From Cryptomeria japonica (Eukaryota > Streptophyta > Pinopsida > Cupressales > Cupressaceae): DNA of 64,000 nucleotides. The position numbers and the translations under genes were made by a program. The stretch spans positions 474,702,008 through 474,766,007 of the forward strand of contig NC_081405.1 of assembly GCF_030272615.1 (NCBI RefSeq). The letters run 5' to 3'. The notes beneath the pieces were generated by a model. It had not been told where the DNA came from and did no database searches. It saw only the letters and a list, made by a program, of their open reading frames with translations. Positions 35,198-46,614 of the stretch are shown in pieces. Position 1 is the first letter of the stretch. Every line of letters begins with the position of its first letter.

Positions 35198-36217
35198 TGT
35201 TGTGCTCTATGAAGTGTACCTATACCTGCAAACACAATGCACTCAATAAATCATTATAAGCAATGGTTAGTAAATTGAAACAATGAAAGACAAAACCATA
35301 GCTAATCGACTTATTGCCTCTTAGTAAATGTGAGTATGAATTTTGCTCTCAGATCTTAGTATGCAAATTCCAGTGACTTGACTACACTTAGATGGAGGAT
35401 TTGAATGCTGAAAATGCATGATCTAGCAAGAATAGCATGATTAAGCTATATGAATTCATGTTTGATCTAGAAAATGAACTAGAATGAAGATGCAATTAAA
35501 CTAAAATGAGCATGATAACATTGCTAAGAAATAATAAACTAGAAGCTAGATGCCTATAGTAACAATGCAAATGAGCTAAAATTGAGCATGAATTAGTGAA
35601 GTGGATGAATTCATGAATTGGCCATTTATTCTCCAAAAGAGGGTCTATTTATAGGATTTTCCAAGGCTAGGGGTGAGTTGGCATGAATCAACGGTTGAGA
35701 TTGATCTGAAGATATCAATGGTTAAATTGGAGGAGGTTGGCAAAGGGAGTTGGATTAAAGGGAACACTTAGTGACAAGTGTCACAAAGGTTCTAGAAGAT
35801 GTTGGATGAAAGGGAACACTTAGTGACAAGTGTCACAAGGTTCTAGAAGATGTTGGATGAAAGGGGACAAGGTGGTAGATAGAATGGGTTAGGTTTAGGA
35901 GTGGTAGAAGTTAGGAGAATTTGAATTTAGAAATTCAAATATTAGGAAAATGGCTAATTAATTTCAACAACTCATGATTTGATTTGTTTTAATTAATTAG
36001 GAGATTTAGAAGAAATGATTTTGGTGGAGGGAATTAATTAATTAAAGGGGTGAAATAAAATGAACCTATTAAATAAATCCTTAGATTTATTAATAAGTAG
36101 ATGAAAAGGGAAATTTAATCAAATTGCTTAGTGAATTCAATTAAATTGGGAAGGAGAGATTAATTAAATAATTGCTTATTTAATTAATTATCTTCAGGCC
36201 ATTTTTAGGTGTATACA
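35198..36217 (-). repeat. G2 3' LTR
   Basis: 1,020 bp. On the minus strand it starts TGTATACACC after a purine tract and ends near GAGCACAACA. The U3 side is rich in TTAATTAA. A 58-bp word with CACTTAGTGACAAGTGTCACAA occurs twice (35764-35840). Confidence 0.75.
35645..35655 (-). promoter_or_regulatory. TATA box of G2 LTR
   Basis: CCTATAAATAG on the minus strand, a near-perfect plant TATA box, about 560 bp into the LTR. Confidence 0.65.
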
Positions 36218-36229
36218 TTTTGCCCCTCT
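36218..36229 (-). other. G2 polypurine tract
   Basis: Minus-strand AGAGGGGCAAAA abutting the LTR start TGTATACACC. Confidence 0.8.
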
Positions 36230-38073
36230 TTGAAGCGAGGTGTGATGATGCGTTGATTCAAAGAATAATCTCATTTTGATGTTGATATTGATTTGATAGG
36301 ATTCCCCAACTCTTGATTGCTAAATTCCTGTATAATGATGCCCCCTCGAGAGATCAATTGAGATGATTGATCTTTGGAGTTTTTGTGAGATTGATATCTT
36401 GATAGATTTGATTTGATTTCTGCAACTGTTGTTTGATGAAAGTGTGAGTTCTTTGATTAGCTTGATTGCCTAGATCGGTAAGATTTAAAAATCTTGATTG
36501 ATTTGATTCAGTCTGGTTTCAGGAAGGATTCATCCTATATAAGACATGGATGATCATAACGTCTAGTTTCAGGAAGGATTCATCCTATATAAGACATTGA
36601 TGATCACGTCTGGTTTCAAGAAGGATACATCTTGTATAAGACATGAGTCAGAGTCAATTTGTCTGGTGTTAGGAAGGATTCATCCTGTATAAGAAATGGA
36701 TGATCATAACGTCTGGTTTCAGGAAGGATTCATCCTATATAAGACATTGATGATCACGTCTGGTTTTAGGAAGGATACATCCTGTATAAGACATGAGTTG
36801 ATTAGGTTTGATTGATTGATTTCATTTGATAAGATTGATTAGATAAAGAACTGACAATTTGTTGATATCAGTTGCAGAAATTTTTGGATATGTTGATGTT
36901 GATGCATTTGAGGGAGATAGCATAAGATTTTTGCTGAGCTGACAATATCATGAAAGAGATGAGTTATTCTTCTGATTATGTATACACTTTTGATGATACT
37001 TTGATGATTCCTGTGATAGATTTAACCTTGGATAAAAGGAGCTTTTGGGATCCATGCAAGAATGAAATGCAAGCTAAAATGCAAATGAAATGCAATGGAA
37101 TGTAAAGCTATGACCGGACCAGTCACTGGATTATTTTGCATTTTTTTTGTCATCATTGAGATTTTGAAATGTGGGAAGTGAGTGCAAACATAGATGGTAT
37201 AATTAAACCATGATGATCTGAGCACTATTTTCCTAGATTTTGATATAGCAAGTTAACACAAGCATCAAGGTATAATTGAATCGAGATGACCTGAGTGTTG
37301 TTTGCGTAAAACAGGTAGTATTAATCATTTCAATACGCAAATTGGAAATGTCTTCAATGATATTCTAATGATCATGTCCCGAGACAAATTTGCACATATT
37401 CGTGATTAATTTTCAGACAATAGACAAGAAAAATATCATGTTTCTTCCTTGTTCCTCTAGTCAATGACATCCTGGAGTCACTCAGAAATCATGATAGCGA
37501 AAAGCAATATAGAAAAGTTGAACAATCATGTTACAATCATTCATTCAAAAAGATATTATCCACTGAAAAGTGTGTGATATGCTTAGATTGATTTTGTGAT
37601 ATCTTAATAGTTGATAGTTTGATCTTGTGTTCAATGTTGGATTTGTCTTAGTTTTTGCTTGATAAGAGCTGTCTAACTGTTTGTTCTACTTGTTTGATTA
37701 AGCTCAAAATTGATCAAAAGTTTTGCCCCCAGCTAGGTGTAGAATTTTTGCCCCAAGCCTAGAAACAAAGTCGTTATGATATATCTAGTGATCCAAATCA
37801 TGGTAAGAAGCCACTTGGGATGTCTGCGTATGTATAAAGGCTTTATGATGATTAGCGCTAATGGAAAAATGAATGCATGAACTAATAGATGGAAGAGCTA
37901 GCGGACAGATAGCACTTGTTTGCCATGTTTTCACCATCTGTTTTTATTGCACTTTTTCTGATATTTGATTTAAAAATTTATTTTTTTCTACTTTTTCACC
38001 TTTTAGGATTTTTCTGATTTTTCCCTATATTTGATTTTTTTGATTTTTCACTGTTTTTGATTTTTCTGATTTT
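36230..38073 (-). other. G2 non-coding region between integrase and LTR
   Basis: 1.8 kb without a supported gene. It holds the tandem repeat at 36511-36796 and a T-rich run at 37960-38070. In contrast to G1 I see no antisense ORF here. Confidence 0.6.
36511..36796. repeat. Tandem repeat with AGGATTCATCCT palindrome
   Basis: Six copies of a ~45-50 bp unit, GTCTGGTTTCAGGAAGGATT then CATCCTATATAAGACAT. Copies 1-3 and 4-6 form a higher-order pair of ~145 bp. Each unit contains the inverted repeat AGGAT-TC-ATCCT and a TATATAAG word. Confidence 0.85.
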
Positions 38074-39620
38074 TCAGACATAGAACTTCTTCAGGTGCAT
38101 GCTATTGATAGGTTCCTCAAGCTGATCTCCGTCTTGTGTTGATAACTAATATGCTCCTGACCCAAATACTATTGTGACCACAAACGGACCTAACCAGTTT
38201 GGTTCAAATTTGCCTTTCTTTTCTCGATCTGCCTGGTTGCATGGATTTTCTTTTAGCACTAGTTTTCCCACTTGAAAGATTCTTGGTTTAACCTTATGAT
38301 TATAGCTTCGACACATTCTTTGCTGATATACCTTTAGATGATCAAAGGCATTATGTCTACATTCATGGATTAGTTCTAACTCTTGTAGTCTAGATACTCT
38401 TTGTTCTTCATCTAGGATGAGTCCTTTTAGTGATACACATAGAGAGCGTATCTCTACTTCGATTGGCAATATGGCTTTTGATCCATATACAAGAGAAAAA
38501 GGTGTGGCACCTGTCGGTGTGCGGATACTGGTGCGGTAAGCCCATAGAACAGGGTTTAGTTGGATATGCCAATCTTTCCCAGCATCATTCACTGTCTTTT
38601 TGAGGATTTTCAGAATGGTTTTATTAGATGCTTCAGCCGACCCATTTCCCTATGGATAATATGGTGTGGAGAATCTGTGCTGGATTTTGAATTTTTCACA
38701 TAGTTCTTGTACATCTTGATTCTTGAATGGTCGCCCATTATCAGTGATAATGGTCATTGGTATTCCATAGCGACAGATGATATAATTCAAGATAAATGCA
38801 GCAATTTGTTTTCCTGTGATATTGATGAGAGGTACCACTTCAATCCATTTTGTGAAATATTCGATAGCTACCAGGATGAATTTGTGTCCATTAGATGAGG
38901 AAGGATTTATCTTTCCTACTAGATCAAGTCCCCATTGACAAAAAGGCCAAGATGTTGCCGAAGCATGTAGTTCTTGTGCTGGTGCATGGATCAAATTCCC
39001 ATGGATTTGAGATTGTTTGCATGTTCTTGCTATCTTACAAGAATCTCGTTCCATAGTTGGCCAATAATAGCCCAAGCGTATGAGTTTCTTCAAAAGGGTA
39101 AGACCACTTGAATGAGTGCCACAAATGCCATTATGGACTTCATGTAAAGCCTTCTCAGATTCTTCTTGTTCAAGACATCTTAAGAGAGTACCTTCTAGAC
39201 CTCGTTTATACAGGGTATCCACGACAAGAGTAAAATGTGAGGATTGGTGAATAAAATTTCTCTTTTGATTTTTTGATAAGTCAAGAGGTAGGGTGTTGTC
39301 TTTCAAGTATGTGTAAGTTTGGCCATAGCGGGAGGAATCATGTCCAATAAGTTGACAGATGGTTTGGGAATCCAGACAATTATAGGTGGGATGAAACAAC
39401 TCTTCAACCAGGAATTCATAATGCTCTTGATTTTCCTGTGTCTGCAATAGAGAAGCAAGTGTAGCCATGGCATCTGCTACTTTGTTGTCATTTCTTGGAA
39501 TCTGTTCAAAAGTTATTTCTACAAAGTACTTCTTGAAATCATCCACCATCTTTTTGTAAGGCATGAGTTTGTCATCTTTTGTTTGATAGTCATCATTGAT
39601 TTGATTAATGACAAGCTGAG
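38074..39620 (-). pseudogene. G2 RNase H end and integrase
   Basis: Minus-strand reading. RNase H end: DSQLVINQINDDYQTKDDKL with TFEQIPRNDNKVADAMATLA. Integrase: zinc domain ending CKIARTCKQSQIHGN (one Cys changed to Ser); core WGLDLVGKINPSSSNGHKFI, IITDNGRPFKNQD and GNGSAEASNKT (DDE residues present); C-terminus KGKFEPNWLGPFVV to MHLKKFYV and TGA at 38074-38076. Breaks are few: TAG after TPYYP (38650), TAG after GSGAY, and one in the RNase H motif. Apart from these it is close to intact. Confidence 0.88.
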
Positions 39621-39689
39621 AGTCTCAAAAGACTTGAAGTTGTTTTATGTTCCATTCTACATCCATTTTGATAAATAGAATTCCTGCTT

Positions 39690-39795
39690 CTGATTTATGT
39701 TGTGTTCCTTTATTGATGCTTGCTCTTGATCATTGATGTGTTCCATTATTGATGCTTGCTCTTGATCCATGTTGTGTTCCATTATTGATGTCTTC
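39690..39795. repeat. Short tandem repeat at the RT deletion point
   Basis: About 2.5 copies of a ~38-bp unit (GTTCCATTATTGATGCTTGC then TCTTGATC). It lies where reverse transcriptase should be, between the linker ORF and the RNase H end. Confidence 0.75.
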
Positions 39796-40554
39796 TCCTG
39801 GACTAATGTTAGGGTCATGTATTGTAAGATATGGATCGAACCCTGGAACATCTGTATATGAGTAGGTAAAATTGACTTGCCATCTTTTGAATGGTTTCAA
39901 GTATTTTTGTCTTGCTGGTTCTGATAAAGAGATTATTGTTGGATGTAGATCAGTCGTGCCAATGATAGTTGCCTCTGCTGGTGCTATTATGATAGATAAC
40001 TTCTCTTGATAACATTCTGGTAAGGTGTCAAATCTCCCATCTTCCGGTGCCTCGAGGAGGTTTTCACCGTTAGATGCATCCTTTATTTTTAATTTTTCTC
40101 GGTCTAATGTTGCCAATGAATGGTTTTCACCATTAGACCTGATGTTGTTTTCTTGATTTTCAATTTTGAGACTAGGAGATTTGACACCCATTTGACTTGA
40201 AGATACGTTAGCGAAATCCCTGGTGAACGTTGTTGCAGGTTTGATTTCATCAAGATATAAGGATATGGCATGGTCATTAGGTAAGGTATCAATGTCAGTA
40301 TGTTCTTCATTTTCCCAATCCATAGGTTCAGGATAGCTTAACGGTAAAGGATCTTCAGGTTGAGATGTTTCAAAGATATTAGGGGTCATGATAGAGATGT
40401 CAGAATTTTCAATAGGTATTTCAATTTCTAGAATGGTACTCTTGTCAGAATGACCTCGTATAAGAAAATCCTGATCGTCCTCAGTTAAGTCCATGTCAGT
40501 CAAATGTGATTCTAATTCAAGTAGGCTAGTTCCTAACATGTGTTCTGTATACAT
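39730..40554 (-). pseudogene. G2 linker region between protease and (missing) RT
   Basis: A 274-codon open piece, acidic and Ser/Thr-rich (DMDLTEDDQDFLIRGHSD), ending in SYTDVPGFDPYLTIHDPNIS. In plant gypsy polyproteins an acidic spacer of this kind leads into the reverse transcriptase, with a pattern like MPGLDPxLVxHxL. Here it runs into the tandem repeat instead. Confidence 0.65.
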
Positions 40555-40626
40555 GTGAACTACATCGACTACTATATCTGCTTCTTCATCCCTTTCAATT
40601 TGAAGTTGCTCTTGCTTGTTTGTCCA

Positions 40627-41763
40627 TTATAGAAAATATTCTTTGTTTCCTTGATCTTTTAGCTGCATTTGTTCTTCCATGTTTGACAAAATTGATTCAA
40701 ATGATTGTTCCTTGCTTGAAGATGCTACCTCTTTGTTATGTGAAATTATGATCTCTTGAGCTGATTTCAGATTATTACAACATTGCAATGAATTTGATAC
40801 AGCGGAGATAGTGATTTCCTGTCCTTCATAGGGAAATTTTACACATTGATGATATGTTGATGTAGTAGCTTGTATGTCCTGAATCCATGGTCCTCCCAAG
40901 AGTATATTGTATGGTAGGTCCACATCTAGAACTTGGCATGCTACGTCTTTCTACAAAGGTCCCACTGTGATGGGTAATGTCACCATTCCTTTAGATGAAT
41001 GTTGTTCTTCATTATGTGCTTTGATTTTAATCCTTTTCTGGGGATCAATTGCATCTTCTGAATATCCTAGAGCACAGACAATATTCCTAGAGCAAATGTT
41101 CAAGCTAGCTCCCCCATCTATTAGGACATGTTTAACAAGCATTTTATGAATGAGGACTTCAATTTGCAAGGAAGCGTTATGGGGATTTTGCAATGAATCA
41201 ATGCTTGGATATGAAGGAGATGAGCTTTGAATAGGATCCTCTGAAATAGGCTTGATGGCCATTAGGGATATCGCTTGGGGAACTTCATCTTTGGATATAT
41301 TCTTTGGTGATGATGCAATGGAAGATTCTTGCAAGCTTTCAAGAGGTGTAGGAATAGATGCCTTTGGAGCATCAATTTGCTTATGGATGGATGGATCATT
41401 GTTAGACATAGGTGCATGATTTTGATCTTCTTTAGCCAAATCCTTTAGGGATCTCTTTAAGAGGTGCATAAAGGAGCCACCTTTCTTTTGAGATGTGTTT
41501 AAATCCTTGTGAGGTTTTAACATAGTTGGATTTTGATTTTGAACTTGTTTGATTTCTCTGATATGTTGGTTTGTTATGTTTTCTTCTTGTGTTTTGCTTT
41601 GGTATGTCATGTCGATATGATCTTCAACTATTTCAAATGTTCCTATTTCCATTTTAGGGGTTCGATTGTCTAAAAGTTGTTTTGATAAGTGATCACCTAT
41701 CAAGGTAGATATGCTAGAGTGATATGACACTAAAAGAGGATTCAAGTGTTTAAAAGTTTGCAA
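40627..41763 (-). pseudogene. G2 protease region
   Basis: Two open pieces (40951-41763 and 40627-40923), split by a stop near 40940. The aspartic protease active site is VLIDGGASLNICS (DGG/A type, near 41110-41150), with EDAIDPQKRIKIKAHN downstream and the second conserved part DLPYNILLGGPWIQD near 40880-40920. The N-terminal ~190 residues are a hydrophilic spacer. It would cleave the Gag-Pol polyprotein. No Gag core precedes it. Confidence 0.8.
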
Positions 41764-43849
41764 GTTTTTTGATCTTCAGTTTAGGAGTGCAATGATGATG
41801 ATTGATATCAACCAGGTCTAGCAAGAATGATATATCCTACGATGTGGGACAAAGTTATCTTGACCAAACATTTCAGTTTCATGATAAAGGATGATTGATC
41901 CTGATGAGAAAATATGTTTGAGTGATCAGTTTACCAAAGAGGGTGATAATTCACTTTGAGATGTTTAGATTTTGAACTTGTTGGGGGTGAGCACTTGAAA
42001 ATCTTGAGGTGTATATTTTCTAAAGTCTAATTTTGATGAGTGATAACTTGACCAAGCAAGCCAAGCAGACCATTTAAGCACAAATTGACAGATAACAGGT
42101 GTTTATGCTTACTGTAAATTGATCAGGTAGAAATGATAAGTCTAAAATAGGCATGTAAGACATAGTTCTGGAGTAACAAATGTAGAGTTTCATACGATAG
42201 ATTATGTAGCATAGGATGACAAGAGATACAAGACAAAATGATAGACTAGTGACTTCATGTGAACAACAGTTTTTCGTACGACATAAAACCTTGACTCGTA
42301 CGACAAAAGATCAAGTAGTACAACATAATATCTAGACTCATACGACAAAGGATCAAGAAATATGATAGAGACTTCTGACTCGTACGATAGGTATTTGAAC
42401 AGTGATAAAAAGTGTTCATTTGTTTGAGTTCTGATCACTGAATTTTGATGTTTTACTTTAGTTTTCCAGCTTTAAGTGTCTGATTTTTCAATTTAGGGAT
42501 GAATACATAGCAAATGCATGATGTGATACATGACTCTCAATCAAGCTAAACCTTAAGGAAGTTGGCTGAGAATGAAAACCTTTTCTTGCTGACTTAGGTA
42601 CACACCCAATAGCTAATCAGAATACGACCGCTAAGTCTCACGCAATGGATTCTCAACGCCGTATTATCCGACTCCAAACACTAATGGGGGCACGATATGG
42701 AAAGTGTCTTGGGAGAGTTACTATCTCTCTTGTATAAAGATTATCACCCTTTTGGAGGTGAATTGGGTAGCTTCTATTTTAACCGGCACTAGTAAGAGAT
42801 CCATTCGGCGCGTTGGGCTATAAACTCAATTAAGAGGTCTCCCAGCCTTGAAAACCAAGGTTTGATATACCCGAAGGTACAGAGGAGAGCTATTCCCGAG
42901 CACTGTCGTTGCTTTGATTTTCATCAAAAACACATTTATTTTATAGTGGGTTGGATTACTTGGCGTTAGCTGTTCCCACTTAGGTCGTTCCCCTCTCACC
43001 GGCCTTAATGGCTAAGAGTTAATAACTCCTCGGGAGGGCAGGCCTGCTAAAGAGATGCACTAATGAAAGCAAAAAGATGAGTCTAGCTTTCTGATCACCT
43101 AAGAAAGGTGAGAGCATACTCTCCTATCATCACAAGCACATAAGACATGACAGTTCATTGAAGTGTGCCTAAAAATATTTAAAGAATACACAAAGTTTTT
43201 TAGCTGAATCCTTAGGCAACCTACAAAAACTCATTAGTAGTCATTGTTTTGAATTTTGTCTTTGACAAGCGTATCTGTAAGAAAGAGTTAGGTTGCAAAT
43301 ATCTCATGACATAACAGGATTAGCATTAGGGATCCAAACTATGAAATTTTATCCTAACTTCAAATAGCCATAACTTTCGGCTCGGGACTCAAAATTACAA
43401 GTCGTTTACCTCATTGGAAAGGTCTCCAAGAGTTCTAGATGACCAAAAAGCCTTCAAAAATGCAAATTACCAACGTATAGACAAATTTGAAAATTCCAAT
43501 TCGCAGTTTTTTCAAAAAAATCACAGATGCAGAAACTCGTATGACATGATTTATCAGACAGAATGACAAATGATTAAATTTTGCACAGGGACCAAAATTA
43601 ACTCATATGACATAAGATTTAATAGCCTGAAATTCGTATGACATAGAATTAGCTTTAGTATGAGTGTGAAAATCAACTCGTACGACACAGGATCAACCTA
43701 GTATGAGTAAAGAATTTGCAGTCTAAAACCTCGTACGAGTCAGGATTATACCTCGTACGAGTCAGGATGAGGTGTCCTCCAAGACTAAAAGGAAGTACGT
43801 ATGAGCCAGAAAGGCAACTCATATGACAATATGATTCTGATCTGGCAGA
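41764..43849 (-). other. G2 leader region with CGTACG motifs
   Basis: 2.1 kb without a supported gene. It holds two clusters of TCGTACGA-like words (42270-42395, 43535-43830) around a GC-richer block (42580-43090). No primer binding site or LTR matching 35198-36217 is found here. Confidence 0.5.
42270..43830. repeat. Two clusters of TCGTACGA-like words
   Basis: About 13 copies of CTCGTACGACA or variants (CTCATATGACA, TTCGTATGACA, CTCGTACGAGTC) at roughly 42274, 42296, 42336, 42376, 43536, 43602, 43637, 43677, 43727, 43753, 43795 and 43817. CGTACG is a perfect palindrome. Confidence 0.75.
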
Positions 43850-45334
43850 GATGAAGTCAATATGTTGAAGAGGTATGAATTGGCATATGTGAGAACCAAT
43901 ATAACTCTGTGAACTGGTATTTGTGCCAAAGTGAAGCAGTGTGCTTGTTCAAGGTGAACCGGCATATGGTTATGGGAACCGAGACATGGAAGCATTGTAT
44001 GACTACCTGTTGGTAGTCTCAACTTCAAGGTTTCTGGTTGAAGTGCTTCAAGTCTGTATGGCTCAACTGGTGATCTTTCTGTAATAAGTAAGCAATATAA
44101 CAAAGAACAGATCATGTTGCCACGTCAGCCTTGTGTGCGTGAAGGATCTTGCATGAAGAAGACTATCCCTATTTACCTTGGGAATGTGCGAAGTTTGTAA
44201 ATGGTGAAAACGCATGATGGATTATCAGCTGCCATGAAATCAGTGGATAATGAATGATGGAGAATGTCTTGAGATTTATTCAAGATCTGCTGCATTTATT
44301 ACAATATCATCAACGGTCAGGATTGAACTATTTGAATTCCTTAACCTAACAGGTCTAGGGTTTAGGGTTTATGCTACCGACCTGTCTGTTGTCCTATAAG
44401 GTCAATGTTGTGATTCTTTCAAAGGTTGTTGGCAAAAGCTGTGTGTGAGTATCCAAGAGAAGGGATACGAGATCCTTGCCAGACCAGAGGAGAGAAGTGA
44501 TACTTGCAGAGTGTAAGTGCAGAAGGTGAAGAGGAGCTTAAGCGGATCTATATTGGCATTGAGTGTTGTTACCAGATCATTATAATACCTGTTGATCTCT
44601 AACCACCTCAATAGTTGGAAAATCCCCTAACAGGGTAGCCTTAATCGACTTTCTATAAATCCCTTAATAGGGTAACTCAAAGTTATTGAGATCTGGAAAG
44701 CTAGAGAGCTCTGAAAATCCTTTAGCTATTAAGTTCGTGAAATCCTCTAACAAGGTACCCTTAACCGGGTATTGTAGTCATCCCTTAACTGGGTGATCTC
44801 TAATAGGATCGGTTCCTAGCAGAACCTTTTGTAATGTCTTTAACTGGACAAGGCTTCTAACAGAGCGGACTTCCAAAGAGTTCAACAACAAGCTTGTGGG
44901 TATTCATCCCCACTGTGGTTTTTTCCCAGTTGGGTTTCCACGTGAAAAATATGTGTGTCATATGTGATGCTTTTATCTTGTGATGCTTTGTTATTCCCTA
45001 TTAAGCATATGATGGTTATGTGTTTTATGCTTGTCAATAAAACATGTTGAACTAGCTATTGTGAAGATATGATGATAGATTACCTGTTCATGCATAAGGG
45101 TGAAATGGTAGTGTAGTTTTGAGTTGAGTGGAAAACTTAGTGAGTAACCGGTTTATGATTGTTTTAGTTGTTTTGAGTTTTACCAGTTGCACTCTGTTTC
45201 AAATCAGTGTCACTGTTTGCCAGTCATTTAGAGTAATTGCTATTGAAGTGGTTTAGGTCTATATTTTGTCTGTATTGATTCACCCCCCCCTCTTAGTACT
45301 AGTTTGGTACTATTCATTCATCATTGAGTTATCA
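43850..45334 (+). repeat. C2 5' LTR, remaining part
   Basis: From GATGAAGTCAATATGTTG it runs parallel to the 3' LTR (49797-51287). It includes GGGTAGCC/TTAACCGGGT modules (44620-44870), GTGGTTTTTTCCCAGTTGGG with TTTCCACGTG (44912-44943), C8 with TCTTAGTAC, and the end GAGTTATCA. Confidence 0.9.
44394..44401 (+). promoter_or_regulatory. Putative TATA box of C2 LTR
   Basis: CTATAAGG, preserved in the 3' LTR near 50329; it lies upstream of the shared R/U5 block. Confidence 0.45.
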
Positions 45335-45335
45335 A

Positions 45336-45348
45336 TTGGTATCAGAGC
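45336..45348 (+). other. C2 primer binding site
   Basis: TTGGTATCAGAGC, a perfect match to the initiator tRNA-Met complement, directly after the LTR end at 45334. Confidence 0.92.
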
Positions 45349-45405
45349 TTCCTCCAAGTCCTCTATGTTATAAGCTTAACCACTTGAGGTAAAGATCCCA
45401 GACAA

Positions 45406-46614
45406 ATGATTAAGAGGGAAGGTCCAAAGTTTAATAGGGAAAATTTTGGTATATGGAAAGATAGGATGAAGATATTCATCAGAAGCATGGGTGCTCAACA
45501 TTGGAGTTATGTTGAGAACATCTATGTTGTCCCTATTGGTACTCTCACCAATGACCAAAAGAGCGAGATACAAGAAAATGGGCAAGCCATGGAAGCTCTC
45601 ATTAGTAGTCTATCTGACATTGAGTTTATTGATGTTCAGGACAAGCTAAATCCCAAAGAGGTATGGGATGCTCTTGAAAATATCTATGGTGGTGATGAAC
45701 ATGTAAAATAGGCTAAGGAAGAAAGCCTGAGAGGGAAGTTTGAAGATATATGGATGGTTGAAGGTGGGACCATTCAGCAATATGGAATAAGAATCAAAAT
45801 AGTTGTTGGAGACATTAAGAGTGCAGTTGGTAAAATAGAAGACTCCACTGTGGTAAGAAAAGTCCTGAGATCCCTATTGCCGGTCTATGCAATACGGGTT
45901 GCTACTATTTAGGAGTTGAGATCAATAGACAAGACTAAGGTATCCTTGGAATCCATCATAGCAAAGTTGATAGCCTATGAGCTAAATAGTTTTGATGGCA
46001 GTGTTCAAAAGACTGAATCAGCTTTCAGAGCTTCTGTTGTACCATCCAGGAAAGGAAAAGAAGCAAGCACTAGTGGTGAACCAAGATAGAGCAGAGTAAT
46101 GGATGATGAGGAGTTTCTGATGGAATTTGAAGCTCTACTTGCCAGGAAGCTTCCTAACGGAACCGGTAAATACAAAGGTAAGCTACCTTTGAAATGCTTT
46201 TCTTGTAATCAGATAGGACATATTGCTATAAATTGTCCTAATCGCGATATCAAGGACAAACTGGAAAGGTTCAGGAAATTCAAAGGAGGAAACCGGAGAA
46301 ACTGTTTTGTGGCAGTTGATGAAGGTGTCACAGATGAAGAATCAGAGGATGAAGAAAATGAAGATATTGTGTTTGTTGCTGTCAAAGAAGATGTGTCAGA
46401 CAAGAAGGCTCTTGTCTCCTGGTTTGATAATTCCAATGAGTGGATCATTGACAGTGGCTGTTCTCACCATATGACTGGTGACCAGAGCAAGTTTCTATCC
46501 TTGGAGGAGTATGATGGTGGTGTAGTTCACTTTGACAATGATGCACCATGTATGGTCAAAAGTAGAGGGTCCATCTCTCTGAATGGAAAGAGTAGTGCTG
46601 ACAATGTGTACTGA
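45406..46614 (+). pseudogene. C2 Gag and protease
   Basis: Starts MIKREGPKFNRENFGIWKDR. Gag core KEVWDALENIYGGDEHVK with TAG at 45709 (AAATAGGCT, Gln in the related Y). VATI-stop-ELRS near 45910 and a TAG near 46087 also break it. Zinc knuckle CFSCNQIGHIAINC (46196-46240) is intact. Protease site EWIIDSGCSHHMTGDQSKFL (46438-46500) has an intact DSG. The frame ends at TGA (46612-46614), where Y has Trp. Otherwise no indel is seen through this part. Confidence 0.9.

Larger units (their letters stand above)
35198..43849 (-). mobile_element. Gypsy element G2, inserted in C2 5' LTR, RT lost
   Basis: The C2 LTR breaks at GATGT (35193-35197) and resumes at GATGA (43850-43854), a target duplication with one mismatch. 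Inside, on the minus strand from right to left: long leader, protease region, linker, RNase H end, integrase, 3' non-coding part, polypurine tract and LTR (35198-36217). The 5' LTR expected at the right end is not there. Gag and reverse transcriptase are also missing, so it is strongly deleted or a non-autonomous derivative. Confidence 0.8.

Noticed and set aside
36511..36796. Possible CRISPR-like array
   Set aside because: Repeats are imperfect and nearly back to back with no unique spacers; this is a minisatellite in a plant retroelement.
43819..44115. Minus-strand frame repeated at 49796-50053
   Set aside because: Its recurrence comes from the two C2 LTRs; it is antisense to LTR sequence and not a gene.
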